Assembly (NCBI RefSeq): GCF_017744555.1
Contig: NZ_JAGIBD010000002.1
Location: 155,781 to 219,780, forward strand
Reading direction: 5' to 3'
From: Cellulomonas sp.
Lineage (GTDB): Bacteria > Actinomycetota > Actinomycetes > Actinomycetales > Cellulomonadaceae
Length of the DNA: 64,000 bases
A model generated the notes under the pieces. It was given only the letters and a program-made list of their open reading frames with translations, was not told the origin of the DNA and did no database searches. Positions 45,001-53,362 of this stretch are shown here, in pieces (position 1 is the stretch's first letter; the number at the start of each line of letters is the position of its first letter). Made by a program: the position numbers and the translations under genes.

Positions 45001-46528
45001 GGGCGCGCCGCTGCCGGCCGACGAGATGCGCGCGTGGGCCGACACGACCGCGCAACGGATCCTCGACCTGCACCCGCGGCACGTCCTCGAGATCGGCGCC
45101 GGGTCGGGGCTGCTCGTGTCCCGGGTCGCGCCGCACTGCGAGCGCTACGTCGCGACGGACCTGTCGTCGACCGCCGTCGACCTGCTGCGCGCGCACGTCG
45201 CCCGCGCAGGGCTGCACGGCGTCGAGACCCGGGTGTGCGCCGCGCACGACTCCGCGCCCTACGAGCCGGAGGCGTTCGACGTCGTCGTCCTCAACTCCGT
45301 CGTGCAGTACTTCCCCGACGCGGACTACCTGGTCGACGTGCTGCGCCTCGCCGTCGGGGCGCTGCGGGCCGACGGGTCCGTGTTCGTGGGCGACGTGCGC
45401 AGCCTGCCGGCCCTGGACGCGCTCGCGACCGACGTCGAGCTCGGGCGGGCCGCCGGTGCGCTGCCCCTGACGAGCCTGCGCGACCGCGTGCGCCGCCGTC
45501 GCGAGTCCGAGCAGGAGCTCGTCGTGCACCCCGCGCTGTTCCGGCTGCTGGTCGACCGGACGCCCGCGCTGCGGTCGCTCGCCGTCCGCCCGAAGCGCGG
45601 CACGTACGACAACGAGCTGTCGCGGTTCCGGTACGACGTGGTGCTGGGCCGCGCTGCGGCGCCGTCGCCGGACGGACTGCCGACCGCCCCCGGACGTGAC
45701 CTGTCCGACGTGCGGGACGCGACCGGTCCGGCCCTCGTCACCGGCCTGCCGAACGCCCGGCTCGACGGTCCGCACGGTCGCGTCGCCGACCAGCCCGACG
45801 ACGCGACGGTCGCGGACCTGCTCGCCGGCTACTCCGGAGCGGAGCACGGGGTGGAGCCCGAGGACGTCTGGCGCCTCGGCGCCGACGTGCAGCTCGACGT
45901 CACCGGGCTCGCCCTCGACGTCGCCGTCGGCGTGGACCCGCCCCCGACCTGGCCGCTCGCAGGCGCGGTGGACGGCGGCCTGACCTGGCAGGAGCTCGTC
46001 AACGACCCCCTGCGCGGCAGCCTGCGGCAGCGGCTCGTGCCGCAGCTGCGGTCGTTGCTCGAGGACCGGCTGCCCGAGTCGATGCTGCCCAGCGCGATCC
46101 TGCTGCTCGACGCGGTCCCCCGGCGGCCCAGCGGCAAGGTCGACCGCCGTTCGCTCCCCCGCCCCGACTCGGGCAGGCCCGACGTCGGCACCGCGTACCT
46201 CGCGCCGTCGACGACCCTGGAGGTCGCCGTCGCCGACATCTGGTCGCAGGTGCTGGGCGTCGACGGCATCGGCCTCGGCGACGACTTCTTCCAGGTCGGC
46301 GGCCACTCGCTGCTCGCCACGCAGGTCGTCGCCCGGGTGCGCAGCCAGTTCGACGTCGAGCTGCCCGTGCAGACCCTGTTCGAGGACCGCACGCTCGGGG
46401 CGTTCGCGGCGGACGTCGAGGACGCGCTGCGGGCCGAGATCACCGGGCTGTCGGACGACGAGGTGCTCCGGCTCGCCGCCGAGGACGGCCCGGCCGGCAG
46501 GTCGCTCGACGACGAGGAGCCGGCATGA
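42092..46528 (+). CDS. NRPS module 2: C-A-N-methyltransferase-PCP
   Basis: NRPS of 1478 residues. Its C domain has HHIVADGW near 165. The adenylation core is at about 480-1340, with YTSGSTGRPKG near 638. Inserted within its C-terminal part is an N-methyltransferase (about 940-1190) bearing the SAM motif VLEIGAGSGLLVS and the family end motif PKRGTYDNELSRFRYDV. The carrier serine is 1406 in FFQVGGHSL. The code by alignment to GrsA is D-A-F-T-T-A-L-I-W-K. It shares L-I-W-K with some Gly and Cys codes and A-x-x-T-x-A with aromatic ones, so no substrate is assigned. The product residue should be N-methylated. GTG at 42092 has GGGGGGAG upstream and overlaps the previous stop. The C domain is nearly duplicated from module 1. 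Confidence 0.93.
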   Translation: MTDVREAEAGVRPDDERRRALAALLRTRTGGRREFPLSFPQARLWFLDQLHPGNVFYTIDVALRLDFAVDPGLMQRAVDDLVARHEALRTTFETRGDQPVQVVSAHVPVPVVVVDVADEPDPQAAAVRVATDQARTPFDLRTGPLLRVTLVRLASSRWVLAVAVHHIVADGWSTRVLFSEIAALYSAHARGQDAHLPDLAIQYPDYALWQREHLTGERLDEHLGYWTQQLADLPVTDLPADRPRPPVQTFAGATTPFSLPAPAVAALRSLATAAGATPFMGLLTVFGALLARYTGADDVVVGAPIAGRTRVELEPLIGFFVNTLVLRLDLSGDPTFTEALARTRRTALDAYAHQDVPFEKLVETLAPPRDLSRNPLASLAFQLFSDPATHGGTTPGGTAADTLQVERGTAVFDLVVTTWDDDDTVAGRIEFNTDLFDHATIDRLILHLSTVLTAATTHPDRPLSTLDLLSDGERDALASWNDTAVPVPTMPVGALLSAHAAAAPDATALVTDEGTWTYGWVETESNRLAHHLRALGVGPDTLVAVCAERTAHLPVALFAVLKAGGAYLPLDPTYPPARLRDILADARPSLVLTETHLHRTLPTATSVPTLDLDALDVTGHPDTPPARTATADHLAYVIYTSGSTGRPKGVEVTRRGLTNLVQEQQRLIGVGPGDRVLQFASLSFDAATFETVMGLCTGAALCLGPREALDPGPALTRFLQRHDVSVVTLTPSVLATLDPDDVPALRVVTVAGEACPAHLVDRWATGGRRMLNLYGPTETTIWATAAECAPGTGRPPIGRPIANVRCHVLDAAQQQVPVGVVGELWLGGIGLARGYVGRPDLTAERFVDGFDGRLYRTGDLVRRRADGQLDFVGRVDTQVKVRGVRIELGEIEAVLTSHDGVRDAVVVDQEDDRGSSRLVAYVVPEAERSSDQAAAQVEHWRALYDTAYARDAAAPVGEWFDIAGWDSTYTGAPLPADEMRAWADTTAQRILDLHPRHVLEIGAGSGLLVSRVAPHCERYVATDLSSTAVDLLRAHVARAGLHGVETRVCAAHDSAPYEPEAFDVVVLNSVVQYFPDADYLVDVLRLAVGALRADGSVFVGDVRSLPALDALATDVELGRAAGALPLTSLRDRVRRRRESEQELVVHPALFRLLVDRTPALRSLAVRPKRGTYDNELSRFRYDVVLGRAAAPSPDGLPTAPGRDLSDVRDATGPALVTGLPNARLDGPHGRVADQPDDATVADLLAGYSGAEHGVEPEDVWRLGADVQLDVTGLALDVAVGVDPPPTWPLAGAVDGGLTWQELVNDPLRGSLRQRLVPQLRSLLEDRLPESMLPSAILLLDAVPRRPSGKVDRRSLPRPDSGRPDVGTAYLAPSTTLEVAVADIWSQVLGVDGIGLGDDFFQVGGHSLLATQVVARVRSQFDVELPVQTLFEDRTLGAFAADVEDALRAEITGLSDDEVLRLAAEDGPAGRSLDDEEPA

Positions 46529-49500
46529 CGACCGAGCGCGTGGACAGCCCGGCAGCGGCCCGCATCAAGGCGGAGCGCGAGGCGCTGCTGGCCCGCCGGA
46601 TCAACGGCGCGGTCAAGGCCCGCGTCGAGATCCCCCGCCGCGCTCCGGGCGCGGTCGTGCCGCTGTCGTCGCAGCAGCAGCGGCTGTGGTTCCTCGACCA
46701 GCTCGTGCCGGGCAGCGCGTTCGCGAACATCGACGTGGCATTGCGCCTCGACTTCCCGGTCGACGCGGACGTGCTGCAGCGCGCGCTCGACGAGGTGGTG
46801 CGGCGGCACGAGTCGCTGCGGACCACGATCCGGCCGGTCGACGGGTCCGCCGAGCAGGTCGTCGCCGAGCACCTGCACGTGCCGCTCGTCGTCGTGCCGC
46901 TGTCCGGGTCGCCCGCCGAGGTGCAGGCGGCCGTGACGCGGACCGTCACGCAGGAGGCGCGGCGGCCGTTCGACCTGGCCACCGGGCCGCTCGTGCGGGC
47001 GACGCTGCTCCGCGAGGGGGAGGGCCGTGGGGCGGCCCGCAGCGTGCTCGTGCTCACCGTGCACCACATCGTGGCCGACGGGTGGTCGATACGGACGTTC
47101 TTCTCCGAGCTCGCGACGCTCTACACCGCGTTCGCCGCCGGACGGCGGTCGCCGTTGCCTGAGCTGACGCTGCAGTACCCGGACTACGCCGTGTGGCAGC
47201 GCGCGCAGCTCGACGGCGCGTCGCTCGACCGGTCGCTGACCGCCTGGCGCGCCCGGCTGGACGGCGCGCCCGTCCTCGAGCCGCCCACCGACCGGCCGCG
47301 GCCCGCGCTGCAGACGTTCACGGGTGCGACGCTCACGTTCACGCTGCCCGCGGCGTCCGTCGACCGGCTGCGCGACCTCGTCGGGGACACCGGCGCGACG
47401 CCGTTCATGGGCCTGCTCACGGTGTTCGCGGCGCTGCTCGCGCGGTGGACCGGTCAGGACGACCTCGTGGTCGGCTCGTACGTCGCCGGCCGCACCCGGG
47501 TCGAGCTCGAACCGCTCATCGGGTTCTTCGTCAACACGCTGCCGCTGCGGGTCCGGCTCGACGGCGACCCGACGTTCCGCGACGCGCTGCGCACCGTTCG
47601 GGAGGTCACGCTCGACGCTCTCGACCACCAGGAGGTGCCGTTCGAGAAGCTCGTCGAGGTGCTCGCGCCGCCCCGCGACCTCAGCCGTAACCCGCTGTGC
47701 CAGGTGGCGTTCCAGCTGGTCACCGCGCCGGCGGGGACGACGTCCGGGCTGGCGGCGAGGACCGTCGAGGCCGAGCGCGGGACGGCGAGCTTCGACATGG
47801 TGTGGTCGGCGACGCTGCGCGACGACACGGCCGACGGGATCGGGGCGCAGGGCACGCTCGAGTACGACACGGCGCTGTTCGACCGCGAGACGATGGAGCG
47901 GCTCGTCGAGCGGTTCACCGTGCTCCTCGACGGGGCGACCACGACCCCGGATGCACCGCTGTCGCGGATCGACCTCACGACCGACGCCGAGCACGCGATG
48001 GTCGCCGCGTGGAACGCGACCGACGCGGACGTGCCGGAGGACGGCCTCGCGGCGCTGTTCGCGCGGCAGGTCACCGCGACGCCGGGCGCGACCGCCGTCG
48101 TCGCCGCCGACGGGACCCGGTGGACGTACACCGACCTCGACCAGCGGGCGCGGCTGGTCGCCGGGCGGCTCGCGGCCGCGGGCGTCGGGCACGGGACCGT
48201 CGTCGGCGTGCTGCTGGACCGTTCGCCCGAGCTCGTCGCGACGGCCGTCGCGCTGCAGCTGCTCGGCGCGACGTACCTGCCGCTCGATCCCGCCTCTCCC
48301 GCCGACCGGCGCGCGCTCATGGTCGAGACGGCCCGGGCGGCGCTCGTCGTCGGCGGGCCCGGCACGGACGTCGACGTGCTGACCGACGCCGGCGGCGAGG
48401 TGACGCCGTGGGCGGCCGCCGCCGCTGCCCCGGCCGACGTCGGGTACGTGCTGTTCACGTCCGGCTCGACAGGCCGGCCCAAGGGCGTCGCAGGCACGCA
48501 CCGGCAGGTGCTCAACCGGCTGCACTGGATGTGGCGCACGTATCCGTTCGGACCCGACGAGGTCGCGGCGCTGCGCACCCCGACCGGGTTCGTCGACTCG
48601 CTGTGGGAGATCTGGGGCGCGCTGCTGCAGGGCGTGCCGACCGTCGTCGTCGGGCCCGACGTCCAGGCCGACACCGACCGCCTCGTCGACGTGCTCGAAC
48701 GTCACCGGGTGACGCGGCTGTGGCTCGTCCCGTCGTTCCTGCGCACGCTGCTGACGACCCACCCCGAGCTCGCCGACCGGCTCCCGCACCTGCGGATGTG
48801 GGTGGTGAGCGGCGAGCCGCTCGCCGCCGAGCTCGCCGACCGGTTCCACGCCGCGATGCCCGGCCGCGAGCTGCACAACTGCTACGGCACGTCGGAGGTG
48901 TGGGACGCGACGTGGCGGGTGTGCCGCGCGGGCGAGCCGGTGGTGCCGCTCGGCCGGCCGATCGCGAACGTCCGCTGCCACGTGCTCGACCGGCACGGCG
49001 CGCCGACCGGGGTCGGGGTGCCCGGCGAGCTGTGCGTCGGCGGAGCCGGGCTGGCCGCCGGGTACCTCGGGGACGACGCGTTGACGGCCGCGCGCTTCGT
49101 CACGCACGCGGGCGAGCGCGTCTACCGGACGGGTGACCGCGCGCGTTGGCTGCCGACCGGCGAGCTCGAGTTCCTCGGGCGGCTGGACGACCAGCTCAAG
49201 GTGCGTGGCGTCCGCCTGGAACCGGGCGACGTCGAGGCGGCCCTCGCGGACCTGCCGGGAGTGCTCGACGTCGCGGTCGCGGCCGGGGACGGCGGGCTCA
49301 TCGCCTACCTCGTGACGGGCGACGGGCCGCGGCCGACCCTGCTCGACGTGCGGCGCCACCTCGCCCAGCGGGTCCCCGAGCCCGCGATCCCGACGCGCGT
49401 GACGTTCCTCGACGCGCTGCCGCACACGTCGAGCGGAAAGCTCGACCGACGCGCGCTGCCCGCACCGGACGCAGCCGCGGGAACCGGCGTCCAGCCGCGC

Positions 49501-49818
49501 ACGCCCGTCGAGCGGCTCGTGCTGGCCGTGTGGGTCGACGTGCTCGACGCCCCTGACGCCGGGGTCGACGACAACTTCTTCGAGCTCGGCGGCCACTCGC
49601 TGCTCGCCACGCAGATCGTGTCCCGGCTGCGCCAGCTCCTCGACGTCGACCTGCCGCTGCACCGCTTCTTCGAGGCGCCGACGGCCGCGAGCCTCGCCGC
49701 CGTGATCGTCGAGGAGGGCGACCCGGTGCGCGTCTCGCGCGTGGCCGAGCTCGCGGTCGGGCTGCTGAGCATGACGGACGACGAGGTCGCCGCCGCCCTG
49801 CGGGAGGACGCGTCATGA
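46525..49818 (+). CDS. NRPS module 3: C-A-PCP with beta-amino-acid-like pocket, no release domain
   Basis: NRPS of 1097 residues. The C domain has HHIVADGW from 180, the A domain has FTSGSTGRPKG near 643 and the carrier domain has FFELGGHSL with serine 1025. The selectivity region reads GFVDSLWE (689-695), so the usual Asp235 that holds the alpha-amino group is valine, with aspartate next at 236. The full code by eye is about V-D-W-W-V-S-C-W-D-K. Codes beginning V-D-W are known for beta-alanine-type domains. The loop HNCYGTSEVWDATW is one residue shorter than usual. After the carrier domain only about 60 residues remain, with no thioesterase, reductase or terminal C domain. ATG at 46525 and the stop both overlap neighbours in ATGA fashion. 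Confidence 0.92.
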   Translation: MTTERVDSPAAARIKAEREALLARRINGAVKARVEIPRRAPGAVVPLSSQQQRLWFLDQLVPGSAFANIDVALRLDFPVDADVLQRALDEVVRRHESLRTTIRPVDGSAEQVVAEHLHVPLVVVPLSGSPAEVQAAVTRTVTQEARRPFDLATGPLVRATLLREGEGRGAARSVLVLTVHHIVADGWSIRTFFSELATLYTAFAAGRRSPLPELTLQYPDYAVWQRAQLDGASLDRSLTAWRARLDGAPVLEPPTDRPRPALQTFTGATLTFTLPAASVDRLRDLVGDTGATPFMGLLTVFAALLARWTGQDDLVVGSYVAGRTRVELEPLIGFFVNTLPLRVRLDGDPTFRDALRTVREVTLDALDHQEVPFEKLVEVLAPPRDLSRNPLCQVAFQLVTAPAGTTSGLAARTVEAERGTASFDMVWSATLRDDTADGIGAQGTLEYDTALFDRETMERLVERFTVLLDGATTTPDAPLSRIDLTTDAEHAMVAAWNATDADVPEDGLAALFARQVTATPGATAVVAADGTRWTYTDLDQRARLVAGRLAAAGVGHGTVVGVLLDRSPELVATAVALQLLGATYLPLDPASPADRRALMVETARAALVVGGPGTDVDVLTDAGGEVTPWAAAAAAPADVGYVLFTSGSTGRPKGVAGTHRQVLNRLHWMWRTYPFGPDEVAALRTPTGFVDSLWEIWGALLQGVPTVVVGPDVQADTDRLVDVLERHRVTRLWLVPSFLRTLLTTHPELADRLPHLRMWVVSGEPLAAELADRFHAAMPGRELHNCYGTSEVWDATWRVCRAGEPVVPLGRPIANVRCHVLDRHGAPTGVGVPGELCVGGAGLAAGYLGDDALTAARFVTHAGERVYRTGDRARWLPTGELEFLGRLDDQLKVRGVRLEPGDVEAALADLPGVLDVAVAAGDGGLIAYLVTGDGPRPTLLDVRRHLAQRVPEPAIPTRVTFLDALPHTSSGKLDRRALPAPDAAAGTGVQPRTPVERLVLAVWVDVLDAPDAGVDDNFFELGGHSLLATQIVSRLRQLLDVDLPLHRFFEAPTAASLAAVIVEEGDPVRVSRVAELAVGLLSMTDDEVAAALREDAS

Positions 49819-51089
49819 CGGTCGTGCCCGAGCCGGTGTGGTCGCGGCTCACGTTCCCGACGAGCCTCGCGTTCGACGACGACGGCGTCGCGTTCGTGGC
49901 GGAGTCTGGGCTGCCGTTCGGCGGCGCGGCACCCGGCGGACGGGTGTGGGCCGGGCGCCTCGACGACGACCGGCGCAGGCTCGTCGTGGACGGGCTGCCC
50001 GCGCCCGTGAACGGGCTGACGTCCGACGAGGGGACGCTGCTCGTCTCGGTGCCGGGCGCGGTGCTGCGGCTGACGCTCGACGGCGAGGTGACCACCGTGG
50101 TCGACGGGCTGCCGGCCGGCGGGAACTACCACACCAACATGGTCGCGGTCGGGCCCGACGGGTGGCTGTACCTCGGCCAGGGGGCCATGACGAACAGCGC
50201 GGTCGTCGGGCTCGACGGGATCGACCTCGGCTGGCTGCGCAACCACGACCACCCCGCCGACGTGCCCGGGTACGACGTGGTGCTCGACGACGTCGCCGTC
50301 GAGACCCCCGACCCGCTCGGCGCACCCGGCGCGACCGCCACGACCGGGGCGTTCGCCCCCTTCGGCACGCGGCTCCCGCCCGGCTCGGTGCTGCGCGGCC
50401 GGGTGCCGTGCACCGCCGCCGTCCTGCGCTGCCGGCGCGACGGCAGCGGGCTCGAGCTCGTCGCGTGGGGCACGCGCAACCCGTACGGGCTCGCGTTCCT
50501 GCCCGACGGGCGGCTGCTCGCCGTCGACCAGGGCGCCGACGACCGCGGCAGCCGGCCGATCGGCGACGCCCCCGACGTGCTGTTCGAGATCCGACCCGGC
50601 GCCTGGTACGGGTGGCCCGACTACGTCGACGGCGTGCCCGTGACCGACCCGTCGCTCACCCCGGTCCGCGGCGAGAAGCCGACGTTCGTGCTCGCCGACC
50701 ACACGGCCCTGCCGCCGCCCGAGCGCGGCCTCGTCCGGTTCCCGCCCCACACCGCGGCGACCAAGCTCGCAGTCGGACCGGTGGGCGACCCGCGGTGGCA
50801 GGGCACCGTGCTGGTCACGCTGTTCGGCGACGAGCGGCCCATGACCGCCCCCGAAGGGCCACGCGTCGGGCGGTCCGTGACGAGCGTCGACACCCGGACA
50901 TGGGCGATGACCCCGCTCGTCACCGGCCCGCTGCTGCGGCCGATCGACGTGGCGTTCTCCCCGGTCGACGGCACCCCGTACGTCGTCGACTTCGGGCGGT
51001 TCGAGATGGGCCCGGCGGGCGGCGTGGAGGCCGTCGCGTCGAGCGGTGGTGTATGGCGACTGCGGATCGAGGAGAGGGACCGACGATGA
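49815..51089 (+). CDS. Sorbosone/glucose-dehydrogenase-like beta-propeller protein
   Basis: Protein of 424 residues with the blade pattern of the soluble glucose/sorbosone dehydrogenase fold. It shows WSRLTFPTSLAFDDDGVAFV, NYHTNMVAVGPDGWLYLGQG, WGTRNPYGLAFLPDGRLLAV, the aspartate/arginine-rich DQGADDRGSRPIGDAPD, and GAWYGWPDYVDG. In PQQ-dependent relatives such segments supply the histidine and arginines that hold PQQ and calcium. It lacks a signal peptide, unlike typical periplasmic members, so a cytoplasmic role with the NRPS is likely, for example oxidation or lactone chemistry on a bound intermediate, or a non-catalytic scaffold. It overlaps NRPS 3 and the next propeller gene by four bases each. 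Confidence 0.8.
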   Translation: MTVVPEPVWSRLTFPTSLAFDDDGVAFVAESGLPFGGAAPGGRVWAGRLDDDRRRLVVDGLPAPVNGLTSDEGTLLVSVPGAVLRLTLDGEVTTVVDGLPAGGNYHTNMVAVGPDGWLYLGQGAMTNSAVVGLDGIDLGWLRNHDHPADVPGYDVVLDDVAVETPDPLGAPGATATTGAFAPFGTRLPPGSVLRGRVPCTAAVLRCRRDGSGLELVAWGTRNPYGLAFLPDGRLLAVDQGADDRGSRPIGDAPDVLFEIRPGAWYGWPDYVDGVPVTDPSLTPVRGEKPTFVLADHTALPPPERGLVRFPPHTAATKLAVGPVGDPRWQGTVLVTLFGDERPMTAPEGPRVGRSVTSVDTRTWAMTPLVTGPLLRPIDVAFSPVDGTPYVVDFGRFEMGPAGGVEAVASSGGVWRLRIEERDRR

Positions 51090-53362
51090 GCGCCCCGGCT
51101 GACCAGGACGTCACCCCCCAGCTGCTCCCCGGCGCGAGCGGCTGGGACCCGGACGGGACGCTCACCGCGACCCGCCGGGCGGACCGCGACGCCGTGCCGT
51201 TCGGCCGGGTCGGGCCTGCCGTCGAGGTCGCGGGGCTCGTGCGGTTCGCGCCCGTGATGCTCAAGGTGCCGATCACCGACGAGGACCTCGAGGGGATCGA
51301 CCCCGCGTCCGTGCGGGTGCTGCGCCGGCTGCCGGGCGGCGGCGCGACCCTCGTCGAGGCGTCGGGTGCCGTGCCCGGGCTCGGTCATGCGTGGGCGGTC
51401 GTCACCGAGCCGGGCACGTACGAGGCGTTCGGCCTGCCCCTCGACCCCGTCGCGCAGCAGCTCGTCGAGGGCGCCGCCGCGGGCGGGCCCGTGGTCGACG
51501 ACGGTGCGCTCGACACCGTGCCGTCGCTGCGCGAGGCCGTCGCCGCCGACCTCGTCGCGACCGACCCCGAGGGGCGGCTGTTCGCCGAGGTGCCGCGCGG
51601 CGAGGGCGGCGGCATCGCACCGGCTCCCCTGCCCGGCGGCATCACCGAGCAGGAGCTGCTCACGACGGTGCGCGACACGACCCGCGACCGGACGCCCGAG
51701 CAGCGGCTGCTCGCCGGCAGCGCCGAGACCGTCGCCCGCCTGACCCGTGCCCTGCCCGGTGTCCCGGCGAGCGCGAGCTGGTGGATGTACCACCGCGACG
51801 TCGAGCACTCCGGCGTCGTCTCGGACAGCCACATCGACCTCACGACCGTCGGCCGCCTGCGCCCCAGGTACCGGCTCCCGCTCGACGGGCCGGTCGTGTC
51901 GGTCCCGGCGATCGTCGACAACACGATCTACGTCGGCGTGGGCAACTCGCGCCGGGCGCTCGCCGGCCGCGGCGGCACGCTCTACGCGATCGACCTGCTC
52001 ACCGGCCGTACCCGCACGCAGTTCACGTTCAACACCCCGCCCCTCGGCGGTTCGCGCCAGGGCCTCGCAGGGATCGCGTGCACACCGTCGGTCGTCGACG
52101 GGCGCGTCTACTTCTCGGGGCAGGACGGCAAGCTCTACTGCCTCGACGCGCAGACGCTCGCGCCGGTGTGGGTCACCGACATGCGGCATGCCGACCCCGC
52201 CCACCAGCAGCCCGTCACGCACCAGGTCAACGCTGAGGGCTGGTGCTCGCCGCTCGTCGTGAACGGGCGCGTGTACGTGGGCTGGGGTGAGAGCGAGAGC
52301 AACACGTTCGGGTTCTTCTACTGCCTCGACGCCGCCACCGGGGACGTCGTCTGGCTGTTCTGCACCACGCTCTTCCCGGGCGTCACCGACAACGTGCCGA
52401 ACGTCGTGCCCCGGTCCGTGGTCGGGATGCCGCTGCCCCCGCAGTTCGTCGCCGCCGACGACCCACCCGTGCGCGGCGGCTCCCCCTGGTCGTCCGTCGC
52501 GTACGACGCCGTGACCGACCGGGTCGTCGTCGGCACGGGCAACGTTCTCCCGCAGCACGCGCTGCCGCAGCCGAAGTACTCGCTCGGCGTGCTGTCGCTC
52601 GACGCCCGCACGGGCGGCTCCCCGCGGTTCTTCCAGCCGTCGAACGCGGACAACTACCGGCCCGACGACAGCGACTGCGACGTGGCGGCCAGCCCCTTGA
52701 TCTACACCGCGGGCGGCCGCCGGATCGTGGCGCTGGGCAGCAAGAACGGCTCGTTCTTCCTGCTCGACGCCGCGACCCTCGAACCGCTCGCCCGCCGCCA
52801 GCTGCTGCCCCGCGCGGGCGGCAACGGGGGCTTCCCGGGGGACCGCGGACGACGGCTGCGGTGGGTCGACCCGCGCGAGGTCGAGAACGGGCAGGTGTCG
52901 ACGGAGAACTTCTACGGCACGTTCTCGTGCCCGGTGGTGCACGCCGGGCTCGGTCGGCTGTTCGTCGGCGTCGGCGGGTTCGAGTTCGGCGGCAAGCACC
53001 CCGGCATCGACTCCGCGACCACCGGGTTCCTGCGGGCGCTCGACTGGACCGACCTCACGGACGCGTGGCTCACGCGCGTCGGACCCGACCGGGTGAGCCG
53101 GTACGTCGTCCCGTCGCCGCCGCTCTACACGACGCAGGGCGAGGCCGGCTTCAGCTCGCCCGTGCTCGTCAACGACGTCGTGCTCATGTCGACGTCCCGC
53201 CCGGCGACGTACGCGTTCGACTCCGCGACCGGGATGCCCGTGTGGCAGGCGCCCGGCTTCGGACCGCAGGTGCCGAACAGCTTCACCCTCGGCCCGGCCG
53301 TGTACGGGGACTTCGTGGCCGTCGGGAGCGCCAACCTCGGGCTGCTGGCGTACTCGCTGTGA
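51086..53362 (+). CDS. Eight-blade PQQ-type beta-propeller protein
   Basis: Protein of 758 residues. The N-terminal about 230 residues are hydrophilic and unassigned. From WWMYHRDVEHSGVV onward there are eight repeats of the form V-hydrophobic-G-x-L/F-Y-x-L-D-x-T-G (for example DGRVYFSGQDGKLYCLDAQT, NGRVYVGWGES, ALGSKNGSFFLLDAAT, VLMSTSRPATYAFDSATG), as in quinoprotein alcohol dehydrogenases and in the C-terminus of the AASDH beta-alanine-activating enzyme. It has no signal peptide, no cytochrome c motif and no vicinal cysteine pair, so PQQ use is uncertain. It is coupled by ATGA to the previous gene and by GTGA to the next one. A role in handling carrier-bound intermediates is inference from this resemblance. 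Confidence 0.8.
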   Translation: MSAPADQDVTPQLLPGASGWDPDGTLTATRRADRDAVPFGRVGPAVEVAGLVRFAPVMLKVPITDEDLEGIDPASVRVLRRLPGGGATLVEASGAVPGLGHAWAVVTEPGTYEAFGLPLDPVAQQLVEGAAAGGPVVDDGALDTVPSLREAVAADLVATDPEGRLFAEVPRGEGGGIAPAPLPGGITEQELLTTVRDTTRDRTPEQRLLAGSAETVARLTRALPGVPASASWWMYHRDVEHSGVVSDSHIDLTTVGRLRPRYRLPLDGPVVSVPAIVDNTIYVGVGNSRRALAGRGGTLYAIDLLTGRTRTQFTFNTPPLGGSRQGLAGIACTPSVVDGRVYFSGQDGKLYCLDAQTLAPVWVTDMRHADPAHQQPVTHQVNAEGWCSPLVVNGRVYVGWGESESNTFGFFYCLDAATGDVVWLFCTTLFPGVTDNVPNVVPRSVVGMPLPPQFVAADDPPVRGGSPWSSVAYDAVTDRVVVGTGNVLPQHALPQPKYSLGVLSLDARTGGSPRFFQPSNADNYRPDDSDCDVAASPLIYTAGGRRIVALGSKNGSFFLLDAATLEPLARRQLLPRAGGNGGFPGDRGRRLRWVDPREVENGQVSTENFYGTFSCPVVHAGLGRLFVGVGGFEFGGKHPGIDSATTGFLRALDWTDLTDAWLTRVGPDRVSRYVVPSPPLYTTQGEAGFSSPVLVNDVVLMSTSRPATYAFDSATGMPVWQAPGFGPQVPNSFTLGPAVYGDFVAVGSANLGLLAYSL

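Noticed and set aside
41075..46306. Very long open antisense frame (about 1740 codons) opposite the NRPS genes
   Set aside because: It lies opposite clear catalytic motifs on the plus strand, is Arg/Gly/Val-rich with no recognisable domains, and is expected from the strong third-position GC bias.
45829..49662. Antisense frame of about 1270 codons opposite NRPS 3
   Set aside because: No domain signature is present, and the plus strand carries all C, A and PCP motifs in order.
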